Assembly: GCF_900129795.1 (NCBI RefSeq)
Contig: NZ_FQWW01000009.1
Location: 1-64,000, forward strand
Direction of reading: 5' to 3'
Origin: Flavobacterium sp. CF108
Lineage (GTDB): Bacteria; Bacteroidota; Bacteroidia; Flavobacteriales; Flavobacteriaceae
Length of the DNA: 64,000 bases
Below, one piece after another: positions 43,896-53,538 of the stretch. The position numbers were made by a program, and so were the translations under genes. Below the pieces are notes generated by a model that saw nothing but the letters and a program-made list of their open reading frames with translations, was not told the DNA's origin and ran no database searches. Each line of letters starts with the position of its first letter. Within the stretch, counting starts at the first letter, position 1.

Positions 43896-44186
43896 ATGGG
43901 AGCACCAGCCGCCAGAATTGCAGATATGCACGTTTGCCCAATGGTTACCGGAACTGTTCCGCATGTGGGCGGCCCAATTTTACCTGCCGGCGCACCAACC
44001 GTTTTAATTGGCGGAATGCCCGCCGCATGTGTTGGCGACATGGCAACTTGTACAGGTCCGCCAGATAGCATTATTGCAGGTTCATCAACAGTATTAATTG
44101 GAGGAAAACCTGCCGCACGCATGGGCGACTCAACCTCACATGGCGGTACAATAGTAGCCGGATTACCAACTGTATTAATTGGTTAG
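43896..44186 (+). CDS. PAAR tip protein (Afp10-like)
   Basis: A 96-residue PAAR-repeat protein that sharpens the spike: MGAPAARIADMHVCPMVTG, PAGAPTVLIGGMPAACVGDM, GSSTVLIGGKPAARMGDSTS, and the end GGTIVAGLPTVLIG. His and Cys residues in MHVCP, CVGDMATC and SHGG may bind the tip zinc. It has no C-terminal extension, so no effector is fused to the tip. Gaps are 4 bp upstream and 2 bp downstream. Confidence 0.95.
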   Translation: MGAPAARIADMHVCPMVTGTVPHVGGPILPAGAPTVLIGGMPAACVGDMATCTGPPDSIIAGSSTVLIGGKPAARMGDSTSHGGTIVAGLPTVLIG

Positions 44187-44188
44187 TT

Positions 44189-44599
44189 ATGGAAACAGAA
44201 CAAGATTTTTTAGGCACAGGATGGAGTTTTCCTCCTGAATTTAAAGGAAGTACAAAAGAGGTCACAATGCTTAAGGATGAAAGCGACATTAAAAGCAGCC
44301 TGGAGATTTTGCTTTCAACTAAAATTGGCGAACGCATTATGCAGCCCAAATACGGCTGTAATATGGATGAACTCTTGTTTAATCCATTGAACCGAACTTT
44401 AAAAACGTTTGTTTCTGAATTGATTAAAACGGCTATTCTGTATCACGAACCCAGAATTGACGTTGAAAAAATTGACATTACAAAAGGCGACGATTTGAGC
44501 GGCGAATTATTAGTACTAATTGATTTTAAAGTACGCGCTACCAATTCGAGAATAAATATGGTTTATCCATTTTACCAACAAGAAGGAACCAATTTATAA
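44189..44599 (+). CDS. eCIS baseplate wedge protein, gp25-like (Afp9-like)
   Basis: A 136-residue gp25/GPW-family protein: GTGWSFPPEFKGSTKEVTML, then SDIKSSLEILLSTKIGERIM, QPKYGCNMDELLFNPLNRTL and YHEPRIDVEKIDI. The SLxxLLxTxxGERxMxPxYG block is the family hallmark (known). The protein anchors the sheath to the baseplate. It is followed 11 bp later by the first large baseplate protein. Confidence 0.95.
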   Translation: METEQDFLGTGWSFPPEFKGSTKEVTMLKDESDIKSSLEILLSTKIGERIMQPKYGCNMDELLFNPLNRTLKTFVSELIKTAILYHEPRIDVEKIDITKGDDLSGELLVLIDFKVRATNSRINMVYPFYQQEGTNL

Positions 44600-44610
44600 A
44601 TTGTTAAAAG

Positions 44611-47600
44611 ATGAGTAATTGTAATACAATATTGAGTGTTTTGACTTCTAATGGCAGCGACCAAAAGCAACGCTATCTCAACGCGTTACAACCTGAAAAC
44701 ATTCGTCTTAATGATTTTGAACTGACTGATTGGGTTTTATTTGCCCATAATTTTTCTGAATACGTAAATTATTTTGAAACCTCTAATCCCCAAAAACCAT
44801 CGGGCGACTGGAAACCTTTTTTTGATTTTTTTAAATGGAATGGCGACAAACCATCTATAGAAAATCAATTAAAACTAGACCGTGTTAAAAAAGAACTGGC
44901 TGATTTAATTGCAGAAAATAAAAAAGAATATGCCATTACGCCGCATTTAACTTTGTTCCTTACTTTTTTAATGCTTTTAGAAAACAGCAAAAAAAGATAC
45001 AACAACCTTACGAAACGTCATCTGGACTTTTATTACAACCAGATTTTACATATTGACAAACTGCCCGCCACTCCAGATAAAGTATATCTTATTTTCGAAT
45101 TGGCCAAAAATGCCATTCAGGAAAAAATTGAAACCAAAACCGGTTTTGACGGCGGTAAAGATGTTTTGGGCAAACCTAGAAGCTACTATTCAAACAATGA
45201 ATTAATTGCCAATAAAACGGTAGTTTCTTCATTAAAAAACATTTATAACGATGTTGATACAAAAAAAATAAAAGCAAGCCCAATCGCTAATTCTTACGAT
45301 GGTTTAGGCAAAGCATTTCCGGATAAAAACAACACCCAATGGTGGCCTTTTGGTTATATCGACAAAACAAATGTTTTGCCAGAATTACCTAATGCCGCTT
45401 TTGGTTTTGCCATTGCCTCCCCTATTCTGGCTTTAGCAGAAGGAAAACGCAGCATTCAAATTAGTTTTACTTTTCAAAATAACATTACTGCTATAACTAC
45501 TGCGATTATCAAAGAATGTTTAAGTATTCAGTTAACCACAGCTAAAAAATGGCTGGAAGTTGCCGAAATTTCATCCTCATTAACCATAAAATCAGGCAGT
45601 ACTTATACTACTTCTGTCAGCGGAAAAACGATGAAAATTGCTTTTCTTTTAGATGAAAATACAGACGCTATTACAGGTTATGATTCTAAAGTTTACGGCG
45701 AAGAATTTGCAACAAATTTACCTGTTGCAAAATTCAATCTGGATATCACAAAAACCAACGGATATGATTTATACAAATCATTGGCTCAAAATAAACTAGA
45801 AAACATCATCATCAACATTGATGTTCAAAATATTAAAAGTGCAGTTTTAGAAAACGACAACGGGAGTATCAACGCTGCAAAACCATTTTTTGCTTTTTCA
45901 CCTCAGCCTGTCGCGGGTTCTAATTTCCTTATCAAATACAACGAGGCTTTTTCTAAAAAATGGGAAAATGTAAACGTCGATATACTTTGGAAAAACACTC
46001 CGGCCAATTTCGTAGAACATTACAAAGCTTATAAAACCTCATCTGTAAATACTATAAGCGTAAATGATTTTAAAACCAGTGTTTTTGATGGAACTACTTT
46101 TGTACCTGCTGGCGGAATCGTAACTTCTAACAATTATTTTCAATATAGATCATCCATTTTATCCAATAATATCTGGCAGGATTACGGTGCAGCAGCCATC
46201 TTATTTACAACATCAAATCCGTTTAAAACAACTTTTAACATAAGTAATACCAATTACATAACGGATAAAAACGGGCAATTAAGGTTAACATTAACAACGT
46301 CATTCCTGCATGATTTATATCCTAAAATTTACGCTTTGGCACTTTCTGTTAAAAGTAAAAATGTTGTAATTCCAAATGAGCCTTATACACCGCTGGTTGA
46401 AAGTCTCCTGCTAAATTATACTGCTTCTGAAACAACTAAATTTTCAGCAACAGGAGCAGAAACATTAGAAGGAATTTATACTCAAAACAAAGCAAAATTA
46501 TTCCAAATTCACCCTTTTGGATATGCAGAAGAACACAGTTATCTAAAATCCCTTTTAGATTATGTAGAAAGCGAAGATTCATATTTGCTTCCTACTTACT
46601 GCAAAGGCGGAGAATTGTTTATTGGTCTTCAAAATGTACAGGAACTACAGCAAATTACATTACTTTTTCAGGTATTAGAAGGAAGTGAAAATCCAACAGC
46701 GCTCTCTTTTACCGGAAAACAAAAAATAGAATGGTCTGTTTTAGGCAATAACGAATGGCGTATTCTTAACTATTCTGATATTTTACTAAATGAAACGGAC
46801 AACTTATTACAATCGGGAATCCTGAAATTCAGCTTACCAAAAGAAGCTACTCAAAATAATACAAGACTGCCTAAAAATTATATCTGGCTTAAAGCCAAAA
46901 TGCACAAACAATACGATGTAGTCTGTAAAATAATTGGCATTCATTCGCAGGCAGTTTTGGCTGCTTTCCAGGATAATGCCAATGATTTAGCACATTTAAA
47001 CACAGGATTACAAGCCGGAACCATTTCAAAACTACTTCAAAGACTAAGCAATGTAAAATCGGTTACGCAGCCTTACAACAGTTTTGATTATAAACCAGAA
47101 GAGGCTAACAAAGATTATTACAAAAGAATCAGCGAACGGCTTCGACACAAAAACAGAGCGGTCACCATGTGGGATTACGAACACATTGTACTGCAAAAGT
47201 TTCCTGAATTGTACAAAGTAAAATGCTTAAATCATACTTGCGACTGTTCGTATCAATCGCCGGGAAATGTAACGCTGGTGGTTATTCCGGACACGGTAAA
47301 CAAAAACGTATTCGATATTTACCAGCCGCGGGTAAGTACAGCAACGCTTAACAAAGTCAAAAATCATATTGATCAATTAAACTCAATGCATGTAACTACT
47401 TATGTGATCAATCCAAAATATGAAGAAGTTAAGGTCGATTTAAAAGTAAAATTCAAGCCGGGTTTCGATGAAAATTTCTACATGCAGGAACTCAATGCCG
47501 ATATTATTAAGTTTTTATCGCCTTGGGCGCTCGACAAAAATGTTCCCATCACATTTGGGGTCTCTATTCACTCTAGCGTGCTCATTAATTACATCGAAAA

Positions 47601-47784
47601 ATTAGGTTATGTAGATTATCTGCAAGATGTAAAGCTGTTAAAAGATGGCGCTTTATCTGATAAAGTTGTCGTTCCGTCCAATCCAAAATCGATTTTAGTT
47701 TCGGCAAAAAGTCATATAATCAGCACTGATGTCAAAAAATGTACTGTTACAACCATAGAACCACAAGAAGAATGTCAACTGTAA
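44611..47784 (+). CDS. eCIS baseplate protein, Afp11/gpJ-related
   Basis: A 1057-residue large baseplate subunit. It has a long non-repetitive N-terminal region and a C-terminal part carrying YYKRISERLRHKNRAVTMWD (residues about 833-852), typical of baseplate J/Afp11-like proteins, then HIVLQKFPELYKVKCLNHTC with CDCS, and VVIPDTVNKNVFDIYQPRVS. Its order after gp25-like and before a second large subunit is the Afp11-Afp12 layout. The last 13 bases overlap the start of the next gene if that starts at 47772, implying coupled translation. Confidence 0.85.
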   Translation: MSNCNTILSVLTSNGSDQKQRYLNALQPENIRLNDFELTDWVLFAHNFSEYVNYFETSNPQKPSGDWKPFFDFFKWNGDKPSIENQLKLDRVKKELADLIAENKKEYAITPHLTLFLTFLMLLENSKKRYNNLTKRHLDFYYNQILHIDKLPATPDKVYLIFELAKNAIQEKIETKTGFDGGKDVLGKPRSYYSNNELIANKTVVSSLKNIYNDVDTKKIKASPIANSYDGLGKAFPDKNNTQWWPFGYIDKTNVLPELPNAAFGFAIASPILALAEGKRSIQISFTFQNNITAITTAIIKECLSIQLTTAKKWLEVAEISSSLTIKSGSTYTTSVSGKTMKIAFLLDENTDAITGYDSKVYGEEFATNLPVAKFNLDITKTNGYDLYKSLAQNKLENIIINIDVQNIKSAVLENDNGSINAAKPFFAFSPQPVAGSNFLIKYNEAFSKKWENVNVDILWKNTPANFVEHYKAYKTSSVNTISVNDFKTSVFDGTTFVPAGGIVTSNNYFQYRSSILSNNIWQDYGAAAILFTTSNPFKTTFNISNTNYITDKNGQLRLTLTTSFLHDLYPKIYALALSVKSKNVVIPNEPYTPLVESLLLNYTASETTKFSATGAETLEGIYTQNKAKLFQIHPFGYAEEHSYLKSLLDYVESEDSYLLPTYCKGGELFIGLQNVQELQQITLLFQVLEGSENPTALSFTGKQKIEWSVLGNNEWRILNYSDILLNETDNLLQSGILKFSLPKEATQNNTRLPKNYIWLKAKMHKQYDVVCKIIGIHSQAVLAAFQDNANDLAHLNTGLQAGTISKLLQRLSNVKSVTQPYNSFDYKPEEANKDYYKRISERLRHKNRAVTMWDYEHIVLQKFPELYKVKCLNHTCDCSYQSPGNVTLVVIPDTVNKNVFDIYQPRVSTATLNKVKNHIDQLNSMHVTTYVINPKYEEVKVDLKVKFKPGFDENFYMQELNADIIKFLSPWALDKNVPITFGVSIHSSVLINYIEKLGYVDYLQDVKLLKDGALSDKVVVPSNPKSILVSAKSHIISTDVKKCTVTTIEPQEECQL

Positions 47785-50516
47785 ACCAACATATCAGCAT
47801 CCCAAAAAACGTCAGTTCTAATGATGACATGAGTTTTGACTTCCTTCGAAAAAAAGGAATCGAGTACATTGAATCGTTAGGAAGCCAGTTTTGGACCGAC
47901 TATAATACACACGATCCCGGAATTACAATTCTGGAAGTGCTTTGTTATGCCATTACCGATTTAGGTATGAGAATCAATCTGCCTATCGAAGATTTGTTAA
48001 GCAATAATACTGCGCCAATTAACGAACAATTTTTTACAGCCTCTGAAATTTTACCCATGCAGGCTGTTACGGCTCTTGATTACCGAAAAATTTTAATTGA
48101 CATTGATCCAAACATCAAAAACTGCTGGCTTCAAAAAACGACTAAAAATTTATTTATCAATTGCAAAGAGGCTAAAATTTCACTTAAAAAAGAAGATTTT
48201 ACAGGCACTCCGGATATTTTTATTAAAGAAACTAAAATTAAAGGATACTATAACATACTAGTCGATTTTGAAGAAATTACTATAGCACAGAAAAACCTGC
48301 TAAAAACTAAAATAATCGAAAAATTTCACGCAAACAGAAACCTTTGCGAAGATGTTTTAGAAGTGAGCGAAGTACAAATCCAGCCTATTGCTGTTTGTGC
48401 CTTGATCGAACTTGAACCAGAAGCAAATGAAGAATATATTCATGCCTTAATCACTTTTGAACTCGAAAAATACCTGTCACCGGGCGTTACCTATTATTCA
48501 TTAGCAGAAATGTTTGATAAAGGTTATTCAAGCGACCAGATTTTTGAAGGCCCACTTTTAGAAAGAGGTTTTATTGATACCGCAGAATTAGAAAATTCGT
48601 CATTAAGAACTGAAGTCCGCCTTTCTGATATTATGCAGATTATTATGAATATAGAAGGTGTAAGCGTAATCAAAGACATCTCTTTAAACAATTGCGAAGC
48701 CATAGAAACAGAAGGAAGCGTTTGGAATATTTGCATTCCGGCCAATAAAAAACCTAGCCTTTGTCAAAAAAGCACGCTTAACTTTAGCAAAGGTGTTTTA
48801 CCTGTTACAGTCAACAAAGTAAAAGCAAAAAAATATCTGGAAGAGTTAAAAGAAGACCTTGCTTATTCACAGCTAAATGCAGCTAAAAACAAAGAACTGC
48901 AAATACCGCATGGTAAAATTACAGAATCTGATTTCTATACCAGTATCACCAACAATTTTCCCGAAAATTATGGTATTGGCGAAATTGGACTTTCAGAATC
49001 TGCCAGTGAAGAACGAAAAGCCAAAGCCAAACAATTAAAAGGATATCTGCTGTTTTTTGATCAAATTTTGGCGAGTTATTTCAAACATTTAAGCACCGTT
49101 AAAGAATTACTTTCTATCAACGGTGATCTGGAAAACACTTATTTTACTCAGTCTATTGCTGATATGACAGGTTTTGATGAAATTGTAAACGAGACCTATC
49201 TTGCTGCAAATGAAGAAAAACTGGACGAATTGCTTTTTAGTGATCTCGACGATTCTATTAAAAGACAAAACCAAATAAAAGATCATCTTATTGCTCGATT
49301 TGCAGAACGATTTGCAGAATATGCTTTCCTGATGAAATCATTGTACGGTGCTTCTTCTGATGAAATTGTACTCCAAAATAAATCTGACTTTTTAATTAAT
49401 TACGATACCATAAGCAGCAAACGCGGCAGTGCATTTAATTATTTCAACCAGCCTGTGTCTAATTTATGGAACACTTTTAATGTGACCGGATTAGAAAACC
49501 GAATTGCCGGTTTGTTAGGAATTAAAGGCGATAAAAATCCGGTTACGGGCAAACGAGGAATTAAAAGAAAAGATATTTCTGGCTTGTTTGTACAGCTTTA
49601 CGATCCGAGTCCGGGCGTAACTCCTAATCTTTTTAGATGGAGAATTAGAAACAGTGCCAATGAAATCATTTTAACCGCAACCGAAGATTATGAAAATCAA
49701 TTGAGTGCGATTAAAGAAATGTATTTCGCAATCCTGAAAATTTACGAAACCAGCGAAAAACAAATTGAACAGGCATTTGAAGAGCTTTTTGAAGACAGAG
49801 CTAACGGAATTGCTTTTAAAGATACCGTTATCAACACTTTTGAAGTAATTGAATCAGATACGCATAAATATTCGTTTCACATCGTTAACCCGGAATTTGT
49901 AGATGACATAAGCAATCCGGACAGGATCATTGCACGTCAATATGAACTCTATCTCACATTAGAAGAAGTAAAAATAGCAATGCTTGATTTACTTATTTTC
50001 TTTAAGGAAGAATTTAGCGACGAAGGTGTTTTTCTGGTAGAACATATTCTGCTGGTTCCCAACCCTAACGAAGTAATTGATGCAACTTATTATATGCCTA
50101 TATGTGCAGACGACTGCTCAGATGGTTGCTGTATTCCCAACCCGTATTCGTTTAAAATCAGTGTGGTTTTACCGGGATATACCTATCGTTTTGCCGATGT
50201 TGATTTTAGAAATTTTGCCGAAGATGTAATTCGACAGGAAATCCCATCGCACATTTTGGGTAAAATCTGCTGGATTGGTTATCGAAAGGATCAAATTACC
50301 CCAAAAGACAATGACTTACTCGATTTTGAGGCAGATTTCAAAAAATTCCTGACGGATAAAACGCAAAACAAACAAGATGCTTTACCAAAATTCATCAAGT
50401 CATTATCAAAATTAAACTCTGTTTATCCTACCGGCACCTTATACAATTGTATAGATGAAGAAGAAGATATTTCAGGGAAAATAGTATTAGGAAGAACAAA
50501 TTTAGGAACAATATAA
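47772..50516 (+). CDS. eCIS baseplate protein, Afp12-like
   Basis: A 914-residue large baseplate subunit. The start at 47772 (MSTVNQHISIPKNVSSNDDM) is preferred over an ATG 11 codons upstream. The motif WTDYNTHDPGITILEVLCYA then ITDLGMR (residues 35-61) is the conserved opening of wedge proteins that bind gp25. The C-terminal part has SFKISVVLPGYTYRF and IRQEIPSHILGKICWIGYRK, a block shared by Afp11/12-type proteins. A Cys cluster (CADDCSDGCC) precedes it. It probably forms the baseplate wedge ring with the previous gene product. Confidence 0.85.
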   Translation: MSTVNQHISIPKNVSSNDDMSFDFLRKKGIEYIESLGSQFWTDYNTHDPGITILEVLCYAITDLGMRINLPIEDLLSNNTAPINEQFFTASEILPMQAVTALDYRKILIDIDPNIKNCWLQKTTKNLFINCKEAKISLKKEDFTGTPDIFIKETKIKGYYNILVDFEEITIAQKNLLKTKIIEKFHANRNLCEDVLEVSEVQIQPIAVCALIELEPEANEEYIHALITFELEKYLSPGVTYYSLAEMFDKGYSSDQIFEGPLLERGFIDTAELENSSLRTEVRLSDIMQIIMNIEGVSVIKDISLNNCEAIETEGSVWNICIPANKKPSLCQKSTLNFSKGVLPVTVNKVKAKKYLEELKEDLAYSQLNAAKNKELQIPHGKITESDFYTSITNNFPENYGIGEIGLSESASEERKAKAKQLKGYLLFFDQILASYFKHLSTVKELLSINGDLENTYFTQSIADMTGFDEIVNETYLAANEEKLDELLFSDLDDSIKRQNQIKDHLIARFAERFAEYAFLMKSLYGASSDEIVLQNKSDFLINYDTISSKRGSAFNYFNQPVSNLWNTFNVTGLENRIAGLLGIKGDKNPVTGKRGIKRKDISGLFVQLYDPSPGVTPNLFRWRIRNSANEIILTATEDYENQLSAIKEMYFAILKIYETSEKQIEQAFEELFEDRANGIAFKDTVINTFEVIESDTHKYSFHIVNPEFVDDISNPDRIIARQYELYLTLEEVKIAMLDLLIFFKEEFSDEGVFLVEHILLVPNPNEVIDATYYMPICADDCSDGCCIPNPYSFKISVVLPGYTYRFADVDFRNFAEDVIRQEIPSHILGKICWIGYRKDQITPKDNDLLDFEADFKKFLTDKTQNKQDALPKFIKSLSKLNSVYPTGTLYNCIDEEEDISGKIVLGRTNLGTI

Positions 50517-50528
50517 AAATACAAGGTC

Positions 50529-53396
50529 ATGGCAGCAAAACTTACCACCATTACAGGACAATATCATAGTTATGTAGCAGATCAGGTGTTGACACACTAT
50601 CAGCTTAACGAAACTATTGATTATTTTGATGACCAAAATCGATTAAGCAGAGTCTTTCTTACCGGTACAGGAATTGTTTGCGGCTTTCAGGTTTCGACAA
50701 ATCCCGGCTACTCGACCGTAACTATAACTCAGGGAAACGGAATTACTACTGATGGTGATTTGATAAAATTATCCGTAAAACCTTCTACTCCCGCTGATAT
50801 AGCATTGGCAACAGCCCTTAAACAAAAATTGATTTCGATTGATATTCCAAAAATTGATTATAAAAGCTATAAAGTTTTTGATATTGATAAAGGTAATTAT
50901 CCGCATTTTAAAAGCGGTACTGCAATGTTACCTATGTGGGAATTACTGCCTGAAAAAACAGGCGCTTTAGAAACCGGTGAATCTCTGCTGACTAGTTTTC
51001 CTGATTTAAAAAATCATGTTGTTCTTCTATACCTTGAAAATTATACTAAAGAGGCTACTTTATGCGATGAAACTGATTGTTCTAACAAAGGCGGCGAAGA
51101 AGTTTTTAACTTACGTGTACTTGTAGTAAGCCAGGCAACTGCTAATATTATTATTAGCAAAACCAGTACGCCGCAGAGAGATCCTCTTTACAGCAAATAC
51201 GATGTTTTTGATAAATACAGTATGCTTGAAGAATTGGGCGTAAAAAAAGTAATCCCAACATTCAATAATACCTCAACTGCTGCTAAAATCAAACAGCTTT
51301 TTAATACTGTTGTCAATGATGTTTCGTTTAAATCAGAATTACTTGCCAATTTAGCTACTGTACTTATTCCCTTTGGTTATGTAACACAGCTTGCTGCGAT
51401 TAACACCCGCTTGAATACGCTTTTTACCATTGACCCAAACAATATTCCGGCAGATATTCATTATCGATACGATTTATTAAAAGATATTGTGGCAACTTAC
51501 AAAGAACTGAAAGATCTTTTTTTACAGCTAAAATCAGAGTGTAATCCGCCGATAGGTTCATTTCCAAAACATTTATTATTAGGACTTGTAGAAGAAAATA
51601 ATCGATATAAAAATTACAGACACCAGTTTTATAAAGCGTCTGCTTTAGACCAGAATAAAACATTTAGCAATTTTGACTCTTTAGTTAGAAGACTTAAAGG
51701 CATTTTAGATAATTATCTGGTAAATGCAAACAGCGTTAAAATTACACCATCCAAAACAATAGGTAAACTGGGTGCAAAATCAGTTCCGTATTACTATAAT
51801 GTTGATGATAACTTACTGCATGCCTGGGATTTTGAAAAAAGCACTCTTTATAATCATCAAGCCAATTTTAGTTATCATACCACAAATTTACTCAACAGCG
51901 ATTACATCAAAACTCCGTTGAGTTTTTGCATAGACGATCATGATTTTTACCGAATTGAAGGCTATCTAAACGACAGCGTTGATGATGTAAAAGCATTTTT
52001 AATCGCAAAAAGAATAGAATTTGGGCTGGATTTTGATTTTTATATTATGGATGTTGTTGAAAATGCCGCCGATTTAAAAATCTTATTCAACACTAATTAT
52101 TCTTTCGAACATAAAGCCGGAGTTAAAAAAGGAGGTACTTTATTACTGCTAAAATCAGGCACTACTTTGATAACCGATTTTGCTATTGATGGAAAAATAA
52201 ATCCAGACAGCGGATTAGGATGCTGCACCATTATGGGCTGTTTATACCCGTGGATTAGCTCCTTACGATATATCAATAATTTATCAAGAAGTTTAAGAGG
52301 AAGCAGAAGCGACAAAGTTGATTTGCCAACTCATTACAAACTAAGTGTAAAAAAATATACCATAAATGGCGTTAATTTAATTACAGACAGAGTTTTAATA
52401 GATATTCCGTTAGATCAGCTTCTTGCCCGTCGTTTGCACGTGGTAATGGAAACACTCAATAATCGATTCCCTACCGGTCTTTTATTTGATTTTATTGAAG
52501 AAGAGAAAAAACTTAGAATCATGCGTCTTGAAAAAGACACTTTTGAATTTGAAGTTCAAGATATTACACTTTCAAGAAATGCTCCAACGTATACATTTAC
52601 ACAAAACGGAGTGACCAAAAACGGTAAAGTTTATTCTTCAAATAAAATAACCTGCGCCATCATGAATTCGCATAAAGCAGAAATTTATAAAAAAATCCAT
52701 GCTTATTACGATCCTATCAACAAGGACGATGATGATTTTGGACGCTTTAATGACGATTGGGATAAATTCGAATATTTAAGAAGCCAGCTACGATTCCATG
52801 AAGAAACCAAATCGTTTATAAGATTTCCGAAAATTTTCGACGACTATTACACTATTCCGGTAATTTATAATAATCAGCAAAATGAGGACACAACTGTTGC
52901 CGAAGAACTATTAAACATTGCTCAGGAAATTGTTAGAATAGACGATAATTATAATGAAATTTATATTGGCGGCGACTGGACCAGTGGTAACTATGTAAAT
53001 ACTACTATGCAGTCGTATTATCTGGAAAATTACACAGACACAAACGATGAGCTGGTATTGTTTATGAATTTAAGAACAAAAATTCATAACGAATCAAAAG
53101 TGAGCAAATACATGATTCACATTGATACAACCAGAAATGTAAAACTTTCTGATTTTGAAGAACTATTTACCAAATATGCTAAAAAAGCAGAATTCTATTT
53201 TTATAAACCTACCAATGGTAATTTTATTAAGATAGAACAAAATCGTTTTTCTAAAGATGGAAGTATCAAAAAAAGGGTTTTGGTTAACAAACAAAAAATA
53301 ACCAAATCTCCTATTACCAAAAAGGTAACTAAACCTGTTATCAAAAAAACACCTGTTACTAAGAGAACACCAAAGAAACCGGGTGACACCAAATAA
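50529..53396 (+). CDS. Unknown large eCIS protein, candidate fibre or baseplate periphery
   Basis: A 955-residue protein without an assigned family. The N-terminal YHSYVADQVLTHYQLNETID and FLTGTGIVCGFQVSTNPG look like a beta-rich virion-type domain. The middle is mixed with a CDETDCSNKGGEE cluster near residue 180 and a second Cys pair (GLGCCTIMGC) near 560. The C-terminal about 40 residues are extremely Lys/Thr/Pro-rich (KKVTKPVIKKTPVTKRTPKK). It stands where the tail-fibre gene (Afp13) sits in other systems, but shows no fibre repeats or receptor-binding domain I recognise. The particle may use it for target binding, or it may be a baseplate extension (inference). Confidence 0.8.
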   Translation: MAAKLTTITGQYHSYVADQVLTHYQLNETIDYFDDQNRLSRVFLTGTGIVCGFQVSTNPGYSTVTITQGNGITTDGDLIKLSVKPSTPADIALATALKQKLISIDIPKIDYKSYKVFDIDKGNYPHFKSGTAMLPMWELLPEKTGALETGESLLTSFPDLKNHVVLLYLENYTKEATLCDETDCSNKGGEEVFNLRVLVVSQATANIIISKTSTPQRDPLYSKYDVFDKYSMLEELGVKKVIPTFNNTSTAAKIKQLFNTVVNDVSFKSELLANLATVLIPFGYVTQLAAINTRLNTLFTIDPNNIPADIHYRYDLLKDIVATYKELKDLFLQLKSECNPPIGSFPKHLLLGLVEENNRYKNYRHQFYKASALDQNKTFSNFDSLVRRLKGILDNYLVNANSVKITPSKTIGKLGAKSVPYYYNVDDNLLHAWDFEKSTLYNHQANFSYHTTNLLNSDYIKTPLSFCIDDHDFYRIEGYLNDSVDDVKAFLIAKRIEFGLDFDFYIMDVVENAADLKILFNTNYSFEHKAGVKKGGTLLLLKSGTTLITDFAIDGKINPDSGLGCCTIMGCLYPWISSLRYINNLSRSLRGSRSDKVDLPTHYKLSVKKYTINGVNLITDRVLIDIPLDQLLARRLHVVMETLNNRFPTGLLFDFIEEEKKLRIMRLEKDTFEFEVQDITLSRNAPTYTFTQNGVTKNGKVYSSNKITCAIMNSHKAEIYKKIHAYYDPINKDDDDFGRFNDDWDKFEYLRSQLRFHEETKSFIRFPKIFDDYYTIPVIYNNQQNEDTTVAEELLNIAQEIVRIDDNYNEIYIGGDWTSGNYVNTTMQSYYLENYTDTNDELVLFMNLRTKIHNESKVSKYMIHIDTTRNVKLSDFEELFTKYAKKAEFYFYKPTNGNFIKIEQNRFSKDGSIKKRVLVNKQKITKSPITKKVTKPVIKKTPVTKRTPKKPGDTK

Positions 53397-53439
53397 AAAA
53401 GCTTGAGACGAATGCCAAAACTGGCAAATCTCAAGCTTT
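53395..53439. promoter_or_regulatory. Nested hairpin within the eCIS operon
   Basis: AAAGCTTGAGA pairs with TCTCAAGCTTT, enclosing an inner TGCCA-TGGCA stem. It begins at the stop codon of the 955-residue protein gene. The T-run after it is only three bases, so it may be a weak terminator, attenuator or processing site between the structural and loading/effector parts of the operon. Confidence 0.7.
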
Positions 53440-53538
53440 AATGGGGAGCTGCTATCAATTACGACAACTATCTTTTCCCAGTATAACCTTCACGGTCAGA
53501 TACAAATGTAGGAAAAAATTTTATACAAACAAATAAAA

